Positions 1-7,027 of a stretch of DNA of 64,000 nt are shown in pieces (within the stretch, counting starts at the first letter, position 1; every line of letters begins with the position of its first letter). The notes below the pieces were generated by a model, which saw nothing but the letters and a program-made list of their open reading frames with translations, did not search any database and had not been told where the DNA came from. Source of the DNA: Nitrospirota bacterium. Its GTDB lineage: Bacteria > Nitrospirota > Thermodesulfovibrionia > Thermodesulfovibrionales > SM23-35. The DNA lies in the NCBI GenBank assembly GCA_040754395.1, contig JBFMCL010000003.1, positions 1 through 64,000 on the forward strand, written 5' to 3'. The position numbers and the translations under genes are program-made.

Positions 1-18
1 TTCCCTTTTGGCGTTTGA

Positions 19-73
19 ACTCATAATGCAGTCCCTTTCTATGCATGTTTTTTCGGTAACATGCATTATGAGT
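19..73. repeat. Inverted repeat upstream of the cold-shock gene
   Basis: A 12-base inverted repeat is visible: ACTCATAATGCA at 19-30 and its exact complement TGCATTATGAGT at 62-73, separated by 31 bases. An 11-base direct repeat, TTCGGTAACAT, occurs at 52-62 and again at 98-108. No coding sequence is seen in 1-180. The repeats could be regulator sites upstream of the cold-shock promoter, or the end of a small mobile or repeat element cut by the window edge. Function is unknown. Confidence 0.5.
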
Positions 74-141
74 CAACGATGTCTCCCTAGTCTTTACTTC
101 GGTAACATTTTTTGTGATGCAATTCGCAGCTTCGAATTACC

Positions 142-170
142 TTGACTAACCTGCAAGCACATGCTACTGT
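142..170 (+). promoter_or_regulatory. Probable sigma-70 promoter of the cold-shock gene
   Basis: TTGACT at 142-147 is followed after 17 bases by TACTGT at 165-170, which carries an extended -10 TG two bases upstream (162-163). Predicted transcription starts near 177, giving a leader of about 110 bases before the cold-shock start codon at 288. The call rests on consensus match only. Confidence 0.5.
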
Positions 171-200
171 ATAGACAAGATTTTAGAAGTTTTTGCGTTC

Positions 201-240
201 AAAAAAGGCCTCAAAGACTTTTAGCTTTGTGGCCTTTTTT
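201..240 (+). terminator. Terminator-like hairpin inside the cold-shock leader
   Basis: AAAAAAGGCC at 201-210 pairs with GGCCTTTTTT at 231-240, and the inner CAAAG/CTTTG extends the stem. The T run makes it a classical intrinsic terminator, and the flanking A run makes it usable in both directions. It lies downstream of the predicted promoter at 142-170 and upstream of the ribosome binding site at 273-280, so it could act as an attenuator for the cold-shock gene. Alternatively it ends an upstream transcript and the true promoter lies after it. Confidence 0.7.
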
Positions 241-287
241 ATTGAGTTCTTCTGAGATTTTAGTTCATGGATAAGGAGGTAACCACA

Positions 288-488
288 ATGACACAAGGAA
301 CTGTGAAATGGTTCAATGACAGTAAGGGGTTTGGCTTCATCACTGCGGAAGACAATACTGAATTTTTTGTCCACCATACATCTATCCAAGGCAGCGGCTT
401 CAAAAGCCTTGCTGAGGGTGACTTGGTCAGTTTTGATACTGAAAAGGGCCCCAAAGGTCCCAAGGCAATTAATGTAGTGAAACGCTAA
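288..488 (+). CDS. csp: Cold-shock domain protein (CspA family)
   Basis: A 66-residue single OB-fold nucleic-acid chaperone that binds single-stranded RNA/DNA and melts RNA hairpins in the cytoplasm. Both family RNP motifs are visible: KGFGFI (residues 13-18) and the FFVHH segment (near 27-31), after the usual GTVKWFN opening. Length is typical for the family (65-70). The start at 288 is chosen because AAGGAGGT lies at 273-280, seven bases upstream; an in-frame ATG at 267 precedes that site and is unlikely. It heads a group of RNA-binding genes (RRM, S21, KH, DEAD helicase), which fits a cold-adaptation role. The leader contains a terminator-like hairpin. Confidence 0.97.
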   Translation: MTQGTVKWFNDSKGFGFITAEDNTEFFVHHTSIQGSGFKSLAEGDLVSFDTEKGPKGPKAINVVKR

Positions 489-500
489 AAAAGGGGGAGA

Positions 501-530
501 GGCTCCCTCATGAAAAGGGAGCCCTTTCCT
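501..530 (+). terminator. Hairpin after the cold-shock gene
   Basis: GGCTCCCT at 501-508 pairs with AGGGAGCC at 516-523, followed by a weak pyrimidine tail (CTTTCCTTT). It probably terminates the cold-shock transcript, at least partly, before the gene at 549. Confidence 0.55.
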
Positions 531-548
531 TTGAAATGAATAAGGAAC

Positions 549-917
549 ATGAATAATAACAGGCATGCAACGATGATGGAGAAAAAGCAGGAGTTGATGC
601 AGCAAAAACGTGAAGCAGGCTCCATAGCGGTAAACTTCCCTGAGGTTTCGCGCATCGACATGAATATGACCTACAATCAGAAGGGGACGAAGTCGATTCA
701 CCGGACCTTTCATTTCTCTCCCAGCAGTTATGCTTTTTTCGTGATAAACTGCTTAAGAAAAGACTGTGTTGACGGCGGGTTTGATCTTACTCAGGTAATA
801 ACCGCGATGATCAGAAACCGGAGAGAAGATGCGAAAGGGGTTCTTAGCTGCAGAGGCACTGATTCCTCCTCCAACCACTCGGATATTGCGTATGAAGTTG
901 CCATACAATACACATAA
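549..917 (+). CDS. Conserved protein of unknown function beside the cold-shock gene
   Basis: 122 residues, soluble, no signal peptide or membrane segment. The N-terminus is charged and helical (MMEKKQELMQQKRE); the middle has a KGTKSIHRTFHF segment and a distinctive CVDGGFDLTQVI motif near residues 75-86. From memory, similar proteins occur beside cold-shock and RNA-helicase genes in Geobacter-like bacteria, but I know no assigned function. AAGGA sits only two bases before the ATG at 549, so the double ATG at 573/576, giving a protein eight or nine residues shorter, is an alternative start. Its position between csp and the RRM gene suggests a link to RNA metabolism or cold response, which is inference. 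Confidence 0.75.
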   Translation: MNNNRHATMMEKKQELMQQKREAGSIAVNFPEVSRIDMNMTYNQKGTKSIHRTFHFSPSSYAFFVINCLRKDCVDGGFDLTQVITAMIRNRREDAKGVLSCRGTDSSSNHSDIAYEVAIQYT

Positions 918-933
918 GCACTGTCCTTCAGTC

Positions 934-972
934 ATACGGTATTTTGAGATAACGGCATCTCACATGCCGTAT
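934..972 (+). other. Stem-loop in the leader of the RRM gene
   Basis: ATACGG (934-939) pairs with CCGTAT (967-972) and an inner GAGAT (946-950) pairs with ATCTC (957-961). There is no T run, so it is not a simple terminator. It lies in the 188-base gap before the RRM gene and may be a folded 5' leader, as is common for cold-inducible genes. Confidence 0.35.
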
Positions 973-1105
973 CACCTCCCTGATGGGTTTTGAACGCATT
1001 TATTTCAATGTAGCCAGCGACGCCCTCCAAATGGGCACACTTTGCCAAGGCATCCAGGAAGTCTGACAGGATCACAGGTTTTTTACACGAAAAAGGAGAT
1101 TAAAA

Positions 1106-1417
1106 ATGAGAAAAATGTATGTGGGAAATATTCCCTACAACGCAACTGAAGACGATTTAAGGGAACTGTTTTCAGAATATGGTGAGATTGAATCATTAAA
1201 AATAATGAAGGACCAATTCACAGACCGCTCCAAAGGATTTGGTTTCATTGAGATGGTCAATGAAGAAGATGCAAAGAAGGCGATGGCAACCCTTAACGGA
1301 AAAAATTTCAAGGGGAAATCACTTACTGTTGCTGAAGCGAGACCTCAACAGAAACGGCAGGATTTCAATAAGAGAAGTAGTGGCTATGGTGGTGGTGCAG
1401 GGAGAGGCTGGAGATAG
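1106..1417 (+). CDS. RNA-binding protein with one RRM domain
   Basis: 103 residues. One RNA recognition motif fills residues 1-80: RNP-2 is MYVGNI at the N-terminus and RNP-1 is KGFGFIEM near residue 46. A short glycine-rich tail (SGYGGGAGRG) follows, as in cyanobacterial Rbp and other bacterial single-RRM proteins that accumulate in the cold. AAGGAG upstream of 1106 supports the start. The gene for ribosomal protein S21 starts two bases after this stop, so the two are probably translated in a coupled way; cyanobacteria also place rbp and rpsU together. Confidence 0.95.
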   Translation: MRKMYVGNIPYNATEDDLRELFSEYGEIESLKIMKDQFTDRSKGFGFIEMVNEEDAKKAMATLNGKNFKGKSLTVAEARPQQKRQDFNKRSSGYGGGAGRGWR

Positions 1418-1418
1418 T

Positions 1419-1613
1419 TTGGAGATAAAGGTCAGTGAGAATAATGTCGAAGGCGCGCTGAAAGTCCTTAAGCGTAAATTGCAAAAAGAAGGGCTTTTTC
1501 GGGAAATAAAACGAAGAAAAGCACATGAGAAACCCTCTGAAAAGGCAAAACGCAAACAGCGAGATGCAAAAAAGCGGAGGATGAAGGCTCTGAGATATAA
1601 GAAACATGTGTAA
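1419..1613 (+). CDS. rpsU: Ribosomal protein S21 (TTG start)
   Basis: 64 residues, very basic, with the S21 sequence pattern: an N-terminal EIKVSENNVEGALKVLKRK segment followed by a lysine/arginine-rich helical tail ending RYKKHV. It is a small-subunit ribosomal protein involved in initiation. The frame is open further upstream, but that part overlaps the RRM gene out of frame and has no S21 similarity. TTG at 1419 is the best start because GGAG at 1410-1413 lies five bases upstream and S21 homology begins exactly there. The gap to the RRM stop is one base, suggesting coupled translation. The rare start codon may limit expression. Confidence 0.9.
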   Translation: MEIKVSENNVEGALKVLKRKLQKEGLFREIKRRKAHEKPSEKAKRKQRDAKKRRMKALRYKKHV

Positions 1614-1673
1614 CAAGAACTCTTTACAACAATCAGGCTTGATAAAGCATCCCCAATGTTTATGGAGGTTGAG

Positions 1674-1904
1674 ATGAAAACACTGGTTGAACTCATTGCG
1701 AGGTCTCTGGTAGACAGACCGGAAGATGTTGTGGTAACCGAGATAGTCGGAGAAAAAACCGCTCTCTTTGAATTGCGTGTGGCTTCAAGTGACATAGGTA
1801 AGATTGTCGGAAAGCAGGGCAATACAGCGCGAGCAATCAGAACAATACTGAGCGCTGCAGGTGCCAAACTTAAAAAGCGTTGTGTACTGGAAATACTGGA
1901 TTAA
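1674..1904 (+). CDS. khpA: KH-domain RNA-binding protein (KhpA/YlqC family)
   Basis: 76 residues, one type II KH domain with the GKIVGKQG loop (the GxxG contact with RNA) in the second half. Length is typical of KhpA, which forms a heterodimer with KhpB/Jag in many bacteria and affects small-RNA and cell-envelope control; usually khpA sits beside rpsP and rimM, but here it is in the cold-shock/RNA cluster. The start at 1674 is chosen because GGAGG at 1664-1668 precedes it by five bases; an upstream in-frame ATG at 1656 overlaps that site. Confidence 0.92.
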   Translation: MKTLVELIARSLVDRPEDVVVTEIVGEKTALFELRVASSDIGKIVGKQGNTARAIRTILSAAGAKLKKRCVLEILD

Positions 1905-1940
1905 AACAGCATACTACTTAAAAAAGGATTTAGAGAATTT

Positions 1941-3197
1941 ATGAAATTTCACACTTTTAATTTTTACCCGGAAGTGGCAGCCGGTATAATGTCGGCGGGT
2001 TTTATGTCCCCCACACCGATTCAGCTGCAGGCAATCCCTCCGGTCATGGAGGGTCGTGACGTCATCGGCCTGGCACAGACCGGCACCGGCAAGACCGCCG
2101 CATTCGTACTGCCAATGCTACATCGCCTGATGCATGGAAGTCGCAGAGGCATTCAAGCCCTCATCCTCGCGCCTACCCGTGAGCTTGCCGAACAGATTCA
2201 CGAAGCAATCGGCATTCTGGGAAAACAGACCCATCTCCGGAGCGTAAGCATTTACGGTGGCGTGGACATGAACCAGCAGATAAGGAAGCTGCGAAGTAGC
2301 GTTGAGATTATTGTTGCCTGCCCCGGGCGTCTGCTCGATCATATGGATCGCGGAGTGATAAGCCTGTCACATCTGAAAGTACTCGTTTTGGATGAAGCTG
2401 ACCGCATGTTTGATATGGGATTTCTGCCCGATATCAGGAAAATTATCAAGCAAGTGCCGGCGAAACGCCAGACTCTACTGTTTTCTGCGACCATGCCGGA
2501 TGATATCAGACATTTGGTCAGGGAAGTCCTGAGTCATCCGATAACGGTGCAGATAAATCCCTCCGCACCGGTAAATACAGTAACACATGCGCTCTACCCC
2601 GTTGATCAGCACCTCAAGACCACACTCCTCCTTGAACTCTTGTACCGCACAGATACCGAGTCAGTTTTGGTGTTTACACGTACCAAGCATCGGGCCAAGC
2701 GTGTGGGACAACTTCTTGCAAAGAAAGGTTACCGGGCCGCATCGCTGCAGGGGAACCTGTCTCAGAACAGGCGTCAGGCGGCGCTCGACGGGTTTCGTAA
2801 CGGATCATATAAGGTTCTTGTTGCGACAGATATTGCTGCACGCGGTATCGATGTTACACGCATATCCCACGTCATTAATTACGACATGCCAGATACCGTT
2901 GATGCATACACTCACCGCATAGGCCGTACTGGCCGAGCTGAAAAGACCGGGGATGCCTTTACCTTCATTACCCATGAGGATGAGTATATCGTGCGCAGCA
3001 TCGAGCGCGTTCTCGGTGAAAAGGTTGAGCGTCGCATAATAAAAGGATTCGATTATAAGAAGAAAACAGCATTGCCTGAAATGCAATATAAAGGCAAACA
3101 AAATAATACGAAACCATTCAGTTCCAATAATCCCTATGCTTCACTGCCAAAGGGTTTGCCGGCAAAGAAGGGCGGAAGAGCAGAAACTGACGAGTAG
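1941..3197 (+). CDS. rhlE: DEAD-box RNA helicase, RhlE-like
   Basis: 418 residues, ATP-dependent RNA helicase. Motifs occur in canonical order: the Q motif (PTPIQLQAIP), Walker A AQTGTGKT, PTREL, DEAD within VLDEADRMFDMGF, SAT, then in the second RecA domain TDIAARGIDV and HRIGRTGR. The C-terminal extension of about 60 residues is lysine- and asparagine-rich, suiting RNA contact. Such helicases unwind RNA structures stabilised by cold and assist ribosome assembly. It follows the KH gene by 36 bases and ends the cold/RNA cluster. The 141 bases after the stop hold no gene that I can support. Confidence 0.95.
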   Translation: MKFHTFNFYPEVAAGIMSAGFMSPTPIQLQAIPPVMEGRDVIGLAQTGTGKTAAFVLPMLHRLMHGSRRGIQALILAPTRELAEQIHEAIGILGKQTHLRSVSIYGGVDMNQQIRKLRSSVEIIVACPGRLLDHMDRGVISLSHLKVLVLDEADRMFDMGFLPDIRKIIKQVPAKRQTLLFSATMPDDIRHLVREVLSHPITVQINPSAPVNTVTHALYPVDQHLKTTLLLELLYRTDTESVLVFTRTKHRAKRVGQLLAKKGYRAASLQGNLSQNRRQAALDGFRNGSYKVLVATDIAARGIDVTRISHVINYDMPDTVDAYTHRIGRTGRAEKTGDAFTFITHEDEYIVRSIERVLGEKVERRIIKGFDYKKKTALPEMQYKGKQNNTKPFSSNNPYASLPKGLPAKKGGRAETDE

Positions 3198-3338
3198 AAA
3201 TTGCCATCACACGTTGGAACAGGTTATCGTTCCCAGGACTGCCTCTATCTTATCTGCATGCAGATATCGACTGAATACCCGCATATCCGGTCGCTGAACA
3301 TACTGCTTTTCCGTTCATGGCAAGCCCGCGGGGTACGG

Positions 3339-4529
3339 TTATTTCAATTGTATCCTGATATTCCAGTACAGCCAGAGGAGGTGCGATTTGAGGAAATAAT
3401 ATGCCTCGCGTGGAATGCTGTCGCTCCTGATGCTTCTGATCGCTGCCGGGATATCGATCGAAAGCGGGCAGTGCTTTTTGCATTTTCCGCAGGTCAGGCA
3501 GAATTCGAGCTTTCTGTTCACCTCGTCTTCCGAGATGCTTTTATATGCCAGCCCTTTTCCGCCGAGGTATTTGTCTTCGGCGAACTCGTTGCCGATGGTG
3601 TTGTACATGGGACAGTGCAGCAGGCAGTTCCCGCAGTCGATGCAGTAGAGCAATTCCCTGAACCCCTGTCCGATCATGTCGGTTCTCCTGTTGTCGAGAA
3701 GGACAAGCGTTATTTCCTTCGGCGAATGGACACCCCTGAAGAATTTTTTCTCAACATCAGCCGTCTTGCTGACTCCGCTGATAATCTCGACAAACGACGG
3801 GATCAGCACACCGGTGGCATTAAAGCAGATCACCTTCAGCATGTTCAGTGCGTCTTCCACGGTCGGGTAAATTTTGTCGATTGCCGTCACCACGATATGC
3901 CGCTTCCTGCGCATCACCTCGAATATGTTTCCCTCATTGTGGGCTATCACGATCGATCCTTCCTCGGCAGTAATGGCATTGGCCCCGGTGATGCCGATAC
4001 GGGATTTTTCGATATATCCCGAGATCTCATCCCGCATAAAACTCACGATTTCTTCGGGGTCCCCGCATATCTCCCTTCCGTAGAACTTTGAAAGCCCCTC
4101 GGCGATCTTCTTTGCGGAAAGATGCGCTACCGGACCAGTGGGGTGAGAAGGCTTGCCCTGCAGCACCTGCAATATCCGGTCGCCGATATCCGTCTCTATC
4201 GCTTCAACCCCGTGCGACCGCAATACAGACGTGAGGCCGATCTCCTTAGTCACGTTTGATTTCGATTTCACGACAAGCTTTTCGGTGCCGATTTTTTCGA
4301 GTATGAACCTCAGTGCTTCGTCTTTTTCCTTCGCGGTATATACTTCGATATTATTCTTTTCTATCTTCTGTATTGCTCGCCTGAGAAGGTCGCTGTCTCC
4401 AACGGAGGCATGCCGGACAGTACGGAGCTTTTGTATTTTTTCATCAAAATCAGGAGGGACATTCCGTTTCTGCCTGTCCTTAACAGACACGAACGCCTTT
4501 CGCAGCGCTGCGATTTCATCGAAATGCAT
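3339..4529 (-). CDS. LUD-domain iron-sulfur protein (LutB-like)
   Basis: 396 residues. The N-terminal two thirds is an LUD domain (about 50-280) with the family segment SRIGITGANAITAEEGS. Two classical [4Fe-4S] motifs follow: C296/C299/C302/C306 and C344/C347/C350/C354, each ending in CP. LutB proteins act with LutA and LutC in oxidation of L-lactate; LutB is usually about 470 residues with a further C-terminal domain that is missing here. No lutA or lutC neighbour is present, so a substrate cannot be assigned; related proteins also serve as electron-transfer partners in anaerobes. It is divergent from the Crp/Fnr gene, with 92 bases between the starts, so shared control is likely. Confidence 0.85.
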   Translation of the reverse strand: MHFDEIAALRKAFVSVKDRQKRNVPPDFDEKIQKLRTVRHASVGDSDLLRRAIQKIEKNNIEVYTAKEKDEALRFILEKIGTEKLVVKSKSNVTKEIGLTSVLRSHGVEAIETDIGDRILQVLQGKPSHPTGPVAHLSAKKIAEGLSKFYGREICGDPEEIVSFMRDEISGYIEKSRIGITGANAITAEEGSIVIAHNEGNIFEVMRRKRHIVVTAIDKIYPTVEDALNMLKVICFNATGVLIPSFVEIISGVSKTADVEKKFFRGVHSPKEITLVLLDNRRTDMIGQGFRELLYCIDCGNCLLHCPMYNTIGNEFAEDKYLGGKGLAYKSISEDEVNRKLEFCLTCGKCKKHCPLSIDIPAAIRSIRSDSIPREAYYFLKSHLLWLYWNIRIQLK

Positions 4530-4621
4530 ATGGTATTGTGACTCTTTTCGGCCGAAAATTCAAACTCTTCCCGGGTCCTGCTTCCGGGTTTGCCCCAAAT
4601 CATATACAATTAAGGAAAGAC

Positions 4622-5296
4622 ATGGAAATACGGCAATTCCTGACAAATACATTTCTCTTTAATTCCTTTACCGAAGAAGAGCTCAGCCTGCTCCTTGCCT
4701 CAGCCTCCCTGAAAAAAGTCGGCAAAGGCACCCAGATATTCAGCGAAGGCATCGAGGCAACCGCTTTCTTTATCATCGCCTCGGGAAAGGTGAAGATTTA
4801 CAAGCTTTCCCCCGACGGAAAGGAATATACCCTGCATATTCACGGGCCGGGGGATCTCGTTGCAGAGGCCGCCATATTTGATGCGATGGTGTATCCCGCT
4901 TCCTGCATAACCATGGAAGAAAGCGTGTTGGTGCGCATTTCACGGGAAGGATTTCTGGATCTGATAAGAAATCACCCGGAACTTGCACTGAAGATGATGA
5001 GCGGGTATTCTCGGAGACTGCGGCAGTTTGTGGCAAAGATCGAAGAGCTTTCCCTGAAGGATATCAAGTCGAGACTTGCAGGATATCTGCTCGAAAACAG
5101 CACCCTTGAAGAAGGCATTCCTGTCTGTCGTCTCAGGAATTCCAAAAAGGAAATCTCCTCGCTTCTCGGCACAATCCCGGAAACGCTTTCCCGGACACTG
5201 GCATTTCTGAAGCAGAAAAAGCTGATCGTCGAGAAGGGCAATACGATAATTCTATCCGATCCCGAACAACTGAGGATGCTGTCGGAATATTCATAG
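4622..5296 (+). CDS. Crp/Fnr-family transcriptional regulator
   Basis: 224 residues: cyclic-nucleotide-like beta-roll sensor (about 5-120), long dimerisation helix, and winged HTH at about 150-220. The recognition helix reads PETLSRTL; the E-x-x-S-R spacing matches the Fnr residues that read TTGA half-sites. Only two cysteines are present, so an Fnr-type [4Fe-4S] sensor is unlikely. The start at 4622 follows AAGGAAA at 4612-4618; an open extension upstream lacks domain similarity. It is divergent from the LUD protein gene. A perfect TTGAC-N4-GTCAA dyad at 5918-5935 upstream of the ferredoxin-like gene is a plausible target. Confidence 0.93.
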   Translation: MEIRQFLTNTFLFNSFTEEELSLLLASASLKKVGKGTQIFSEGIEATAFFIIASGKVKIYKLSPDGKEYTLHIHGPGDLVAEAAIFDAMVYPASCITMEESVLVRISREGFLDLIRNHPELALKMMSGYSRRLRQFVAKIEELSLKDIKSRLAGYLLENSTLEEGIPVCRLRNSKKEISSLLGTIPETLSRTLAFLKQKKLIVEKGNTIILSDPEQLRMLSEYS

Positions 5297-5386
5297 AGAA
5301 TGGGCGCCGCTCCGTTGAACACATTTTTTGCGGACCAGGCAGGGCAGTATGTACCAGAGGCAGCATAACATGCATAAAAGGAGAGT

Positions 5387-5839
5387 ATGATGATATCAAG
5401 AATTGCAGCTCTTGTCGTTCTGATGCTCATGGTTGGAGGATGCGCTTCAGAGGATATCCTGTCGCGTCTGCAGATCGAAAACAAAAAAATAGACGGGTTT
5501 ACGAAACATTTTGCAGAGAGTCGCTTCCTTATCACAGAGAATAAGCACTTTGGGGTCGAACTGCTCATGCCGGATGATAAACTCACTGCGCCGGAAGACT
5601 GGATGTATCTCGTGATACACGACAGCGCAGACCGTGACGTTGCAGGCGCCGACCTTTCAGTCGTCGCGCGGAATCCGGAAACAGGGACCACCCGGCAAGC
5701 CGGAATCCGTGATGAAGGAGGTGGCCTTTACCGCATAACGGGGCTCAGGCTGGGCAGGGGAGCGGGATGGGAGGTAACGGTGAAGATCATGCATCAGGAT
5801 AAAAGCGATTCCGTGATTTTTCCGGCTTCCCGCAACTGA
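5387..5839 (+). CDS. Small lipoprotein with a YtkA-like domain
   Basis: 150 residues. A hydrophobic signal (about residues 4-16) ends in the lipobox VGGC, so cysteine 19 should be lipidated and the protein anchored facing the periplasm. The mature part has a predicted beta-rich domain with a DEGGGLYRITGL segment resembling YtkA/FixH-type domains of unknown function, some of which are linked to metal or cytochrome-oxidase biogenesis. AAAGGAGAG just upstream supports the start. It lies between the Crp/Fnr gene and the ferredoxin-like gene. The domain assignment is tentative. Confidence 0.8.
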   Translation: MMISRIAALVVLMLMVGGCASEDILSRLQIENKKIDGFTKHFAESRFLITENKHFGVELLMPDDKLTAPEDWMYLVIHDSADRDVAGADLSVVARNPETGTTRQAGIRDEGGGLYRITGLRLGRGAGWEVTVKIMHQDKSDSVIFPASRN

Positions 5840-5917
5840 TGCCATAAAAATGGACAATGTATTCGCCTGACTGTTTTTATTCCGTCCGCATTTTTGCAGC
5901 GTCCTCCAGCCGGGATC

Positions 5918-5935
5918 CCTTGACTTAAGTCAAGG
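5918..5935. promoter_or_regulatory. Perfect 18-bp Fnr/Dnr-type dyad
   Basis: CCTTGACTTAAGTCAAGG is a perfect palindrome containing TTGAC-N4-GTCAA, the architecture of Crp/Fnr-superfamily (Fnr, Dnr/NnrR) operators. It lies 59 bases before the start codon of the ferredoxin-like gene at 5995, a usual position for such sites. The nearby Crp/Fnr protein (4622-5296) has a recognition helix compatible with TTGA. Confidence 0.65.
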
Positions 5936-5994
5936 ACATACAGGCACGCCTGCGATACTCTAAGAGCAAGAACTACGAGGGAGGACGAACGACC

Positions 5995-6756
5995 ATGAAA
6001 AGAAAGATAATCACCATCAACGAGGAACTCTGTGACGGCTGCGGGAACTGTGTAAGCGCATGCTCTGAGGGCGCGCTGCAGATCGTGGGCGGCAAGGCGA
6101 AGCTGGTAAATGAGGACTACTGCGACGGGTTCGGCGACTGTATCGGAGAATGTCCGACTGGCGCACTGGTCATAGAGGAAAAGGAATCCAAACCTTTCGA
6201 TATTGCGGCAACAAAGGAGCATTTACTGAAAACAAAAGGGGAAGAAGCGGTCTGGAGGATGGAGGAAGCACAGAAGAAGCATGAGGGGAAAGCGCATGAT
6301 CCTCTTCCCTGCGGCTGCCCGGGGAGCATGTCCAGGACATTACAGATAGGCAAAACTTCTTCCGGATCCCCCGGTCAGGCATCGCCACCACCTCAACTCA
6401 GGAACTGGCCGGTACAGATCAGCCTTTTGCCCCTGAAGGCGTCATATTTCCGGGGATCGGACCTGCTCGTTGCGGCCGACTGCTGCGCGTATGCATATGC
6501 CGGGTTCCACAATGACTTCATTAAGGGACACTCCCTGGCAGTTGGCTGCCCGAAACTGGATAATGCGGAAGCATACAGGGAAAAACTGGCTGCGATTCTG
6601 AAAGAAAACGACATCAGGTCAGTAACAGTTGTCTACATGGAAGTTCCATGCTGCAAAGGTCTTGTGAGGCTGGTTGAAGATGCGGCGCGGGATTCCGGGA
6701 AAGACATTCCGGTCAGGAAAACAAAGATCGGGATCCAGGGGCAGATCGCAGCGTAG
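5995..6756 (+). CDS. Ferredoxin-like iron-sulfur protein with C-terminal cysteine-pair domain
   Basis: 253 residues. Residues 1-62 form a ferredoxin fold: the first motif is complete (C-DG-C-GN-C-VSA-C), while the second reads CDGFGDCIGECP, lacking the second cysteine of the usual CxxCxxC. I recall this variant in a family widespread in anaerobes, so it is probably normal. A linker rich in charged residues leads to a C-terminal domain with CC near the DCCAYAYAGF segment, GCPKLDN, and VPCCKGL, which could bind metal. The exact role is unknown; an electron carrier or redox sensor is likely. GGGAGGACG precedes the start. It is probably controlled through the dyad at 5918-5935. Confidence 0.85.
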   Translation: MKRKIITINEELCDGCGNCVSACSEGALQIVGGKAKLVNEDYCDGFGDCIGECPTGALVIEEKESKPFDIAATKEHLLKTKGEEAVWRMEEAQKKHEGKAHDPLPCGCPGSMSRTLQIGKTSSGSPGQASPPPQLRNWPVQISLLPLKASYFRGSDLLVAADCCAYAYAGFHNDFIKGHSLAVGCPKLDNAEAYREKLAAILKENDIRSVTVVYMEVPCCKGLVRLVEDAARDSGKDIPVRKTKIGIQGQIAA

Positions 6757-6814
6757 CCCGGGAAAATCCGGCACCTCCTCATGAGTCGCAGACTGTCAGG
6801 AGGGACGGATCCCG

Positions 6815-6838
6815 CCCTCTCCCTCAAGGGGGAGAGGG
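6815..6838. repeat. REP-like palindrome CCCTCTCCC/GGGAGAGGG
   Basis: CCCTCTCCC at 6815-6823 and GGGAGAGGG at 6830-6838 form a perfect 9-bp stem with a 6-base loop. Dispersed palindromes of this composition are common in many bacterial genomes. It is 59 bases after the ferredoxin-like gene and has no T run. A related, less perfect element seems to lie in-frame in the glutamate synthase fusion gene at 9808-9846. Confidence 0.5.
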
Positions 6839-6930
6839 AAAGGCAAGGGATACAGGTATTCTTCTGTGCTTCTCTGCATTTGTGGGAAATTCCCTCAGGC
6901 ACGCCATCGCATAATAATTCCTTATTAGCT

Positions 6931-6961
6931 ACAAAATTGTTTTTTACTTGACAATATTGTC
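6931..6961. promoter_or_regulatory. Two ACAAWWTTGT operator-like sites before glutamate synthase
   Basis: ACAAAATTGT at 6931-6940 and ACAATATTGT at 6951-6960 start exactly 20 bases apart, about two helical turns. The second overlaps a TTGACA (6949-6954), which could be a -35 box. The same ten-base dyad recurs before the Amt/GlnK run (45904) and glutamine synthetase (48880, 48997), so it is a candidate nitrogen-regulon operator. The binding protein is not known. Confidence 0.5.
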
Positions 6962-6970
6962 GCAATACTT

Positions 6971-6990
6971 TACCGTATAAACATACGGTA
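6971..6990. promoter_or_regulatory. 20-bp dyad TACCGTAT-N4-ATACGGTA
   Basis: Perfect 8-base arms (6971-6978 and 6983-6990) around AAAC, ten bases downstream of the ACAATATTGT site and 37 bases before the glutamate synthase start. It could be a second operator or a leader hairpin. Nothing else in the window was seen with the same full sequence. Confidence 0.4.
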
Positions 6991-7027
6991 ACCGTTTGCC
7001 GTTCATTTCATTCTTGAGGTTAAAACC

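Noticed and set aside
3201-4091. Long plus-strand open frame opposite the LUD-domain gene
   Set aside because: It is the antisense shadow of the well-supported minus-strand gene with two iron-sulfur motifs, and has no family features of its own.
6121-6156. Broken second ferredoxin motif as a sign of gene decay
   Set aside because: The same CDGxGxC arrangement is, as I recall, usual in this protein family, so it is probably not damage.
6938-6953. NifA upstream activator sequence TGT-N10-ACA before glutamate synthase
   Set aside because: It arises only from the 20-base spacing of two ACAAWWTTGT sites; the sites before glnA and amt do not show the N10 spacing, and no sigma-54 promoter follows.
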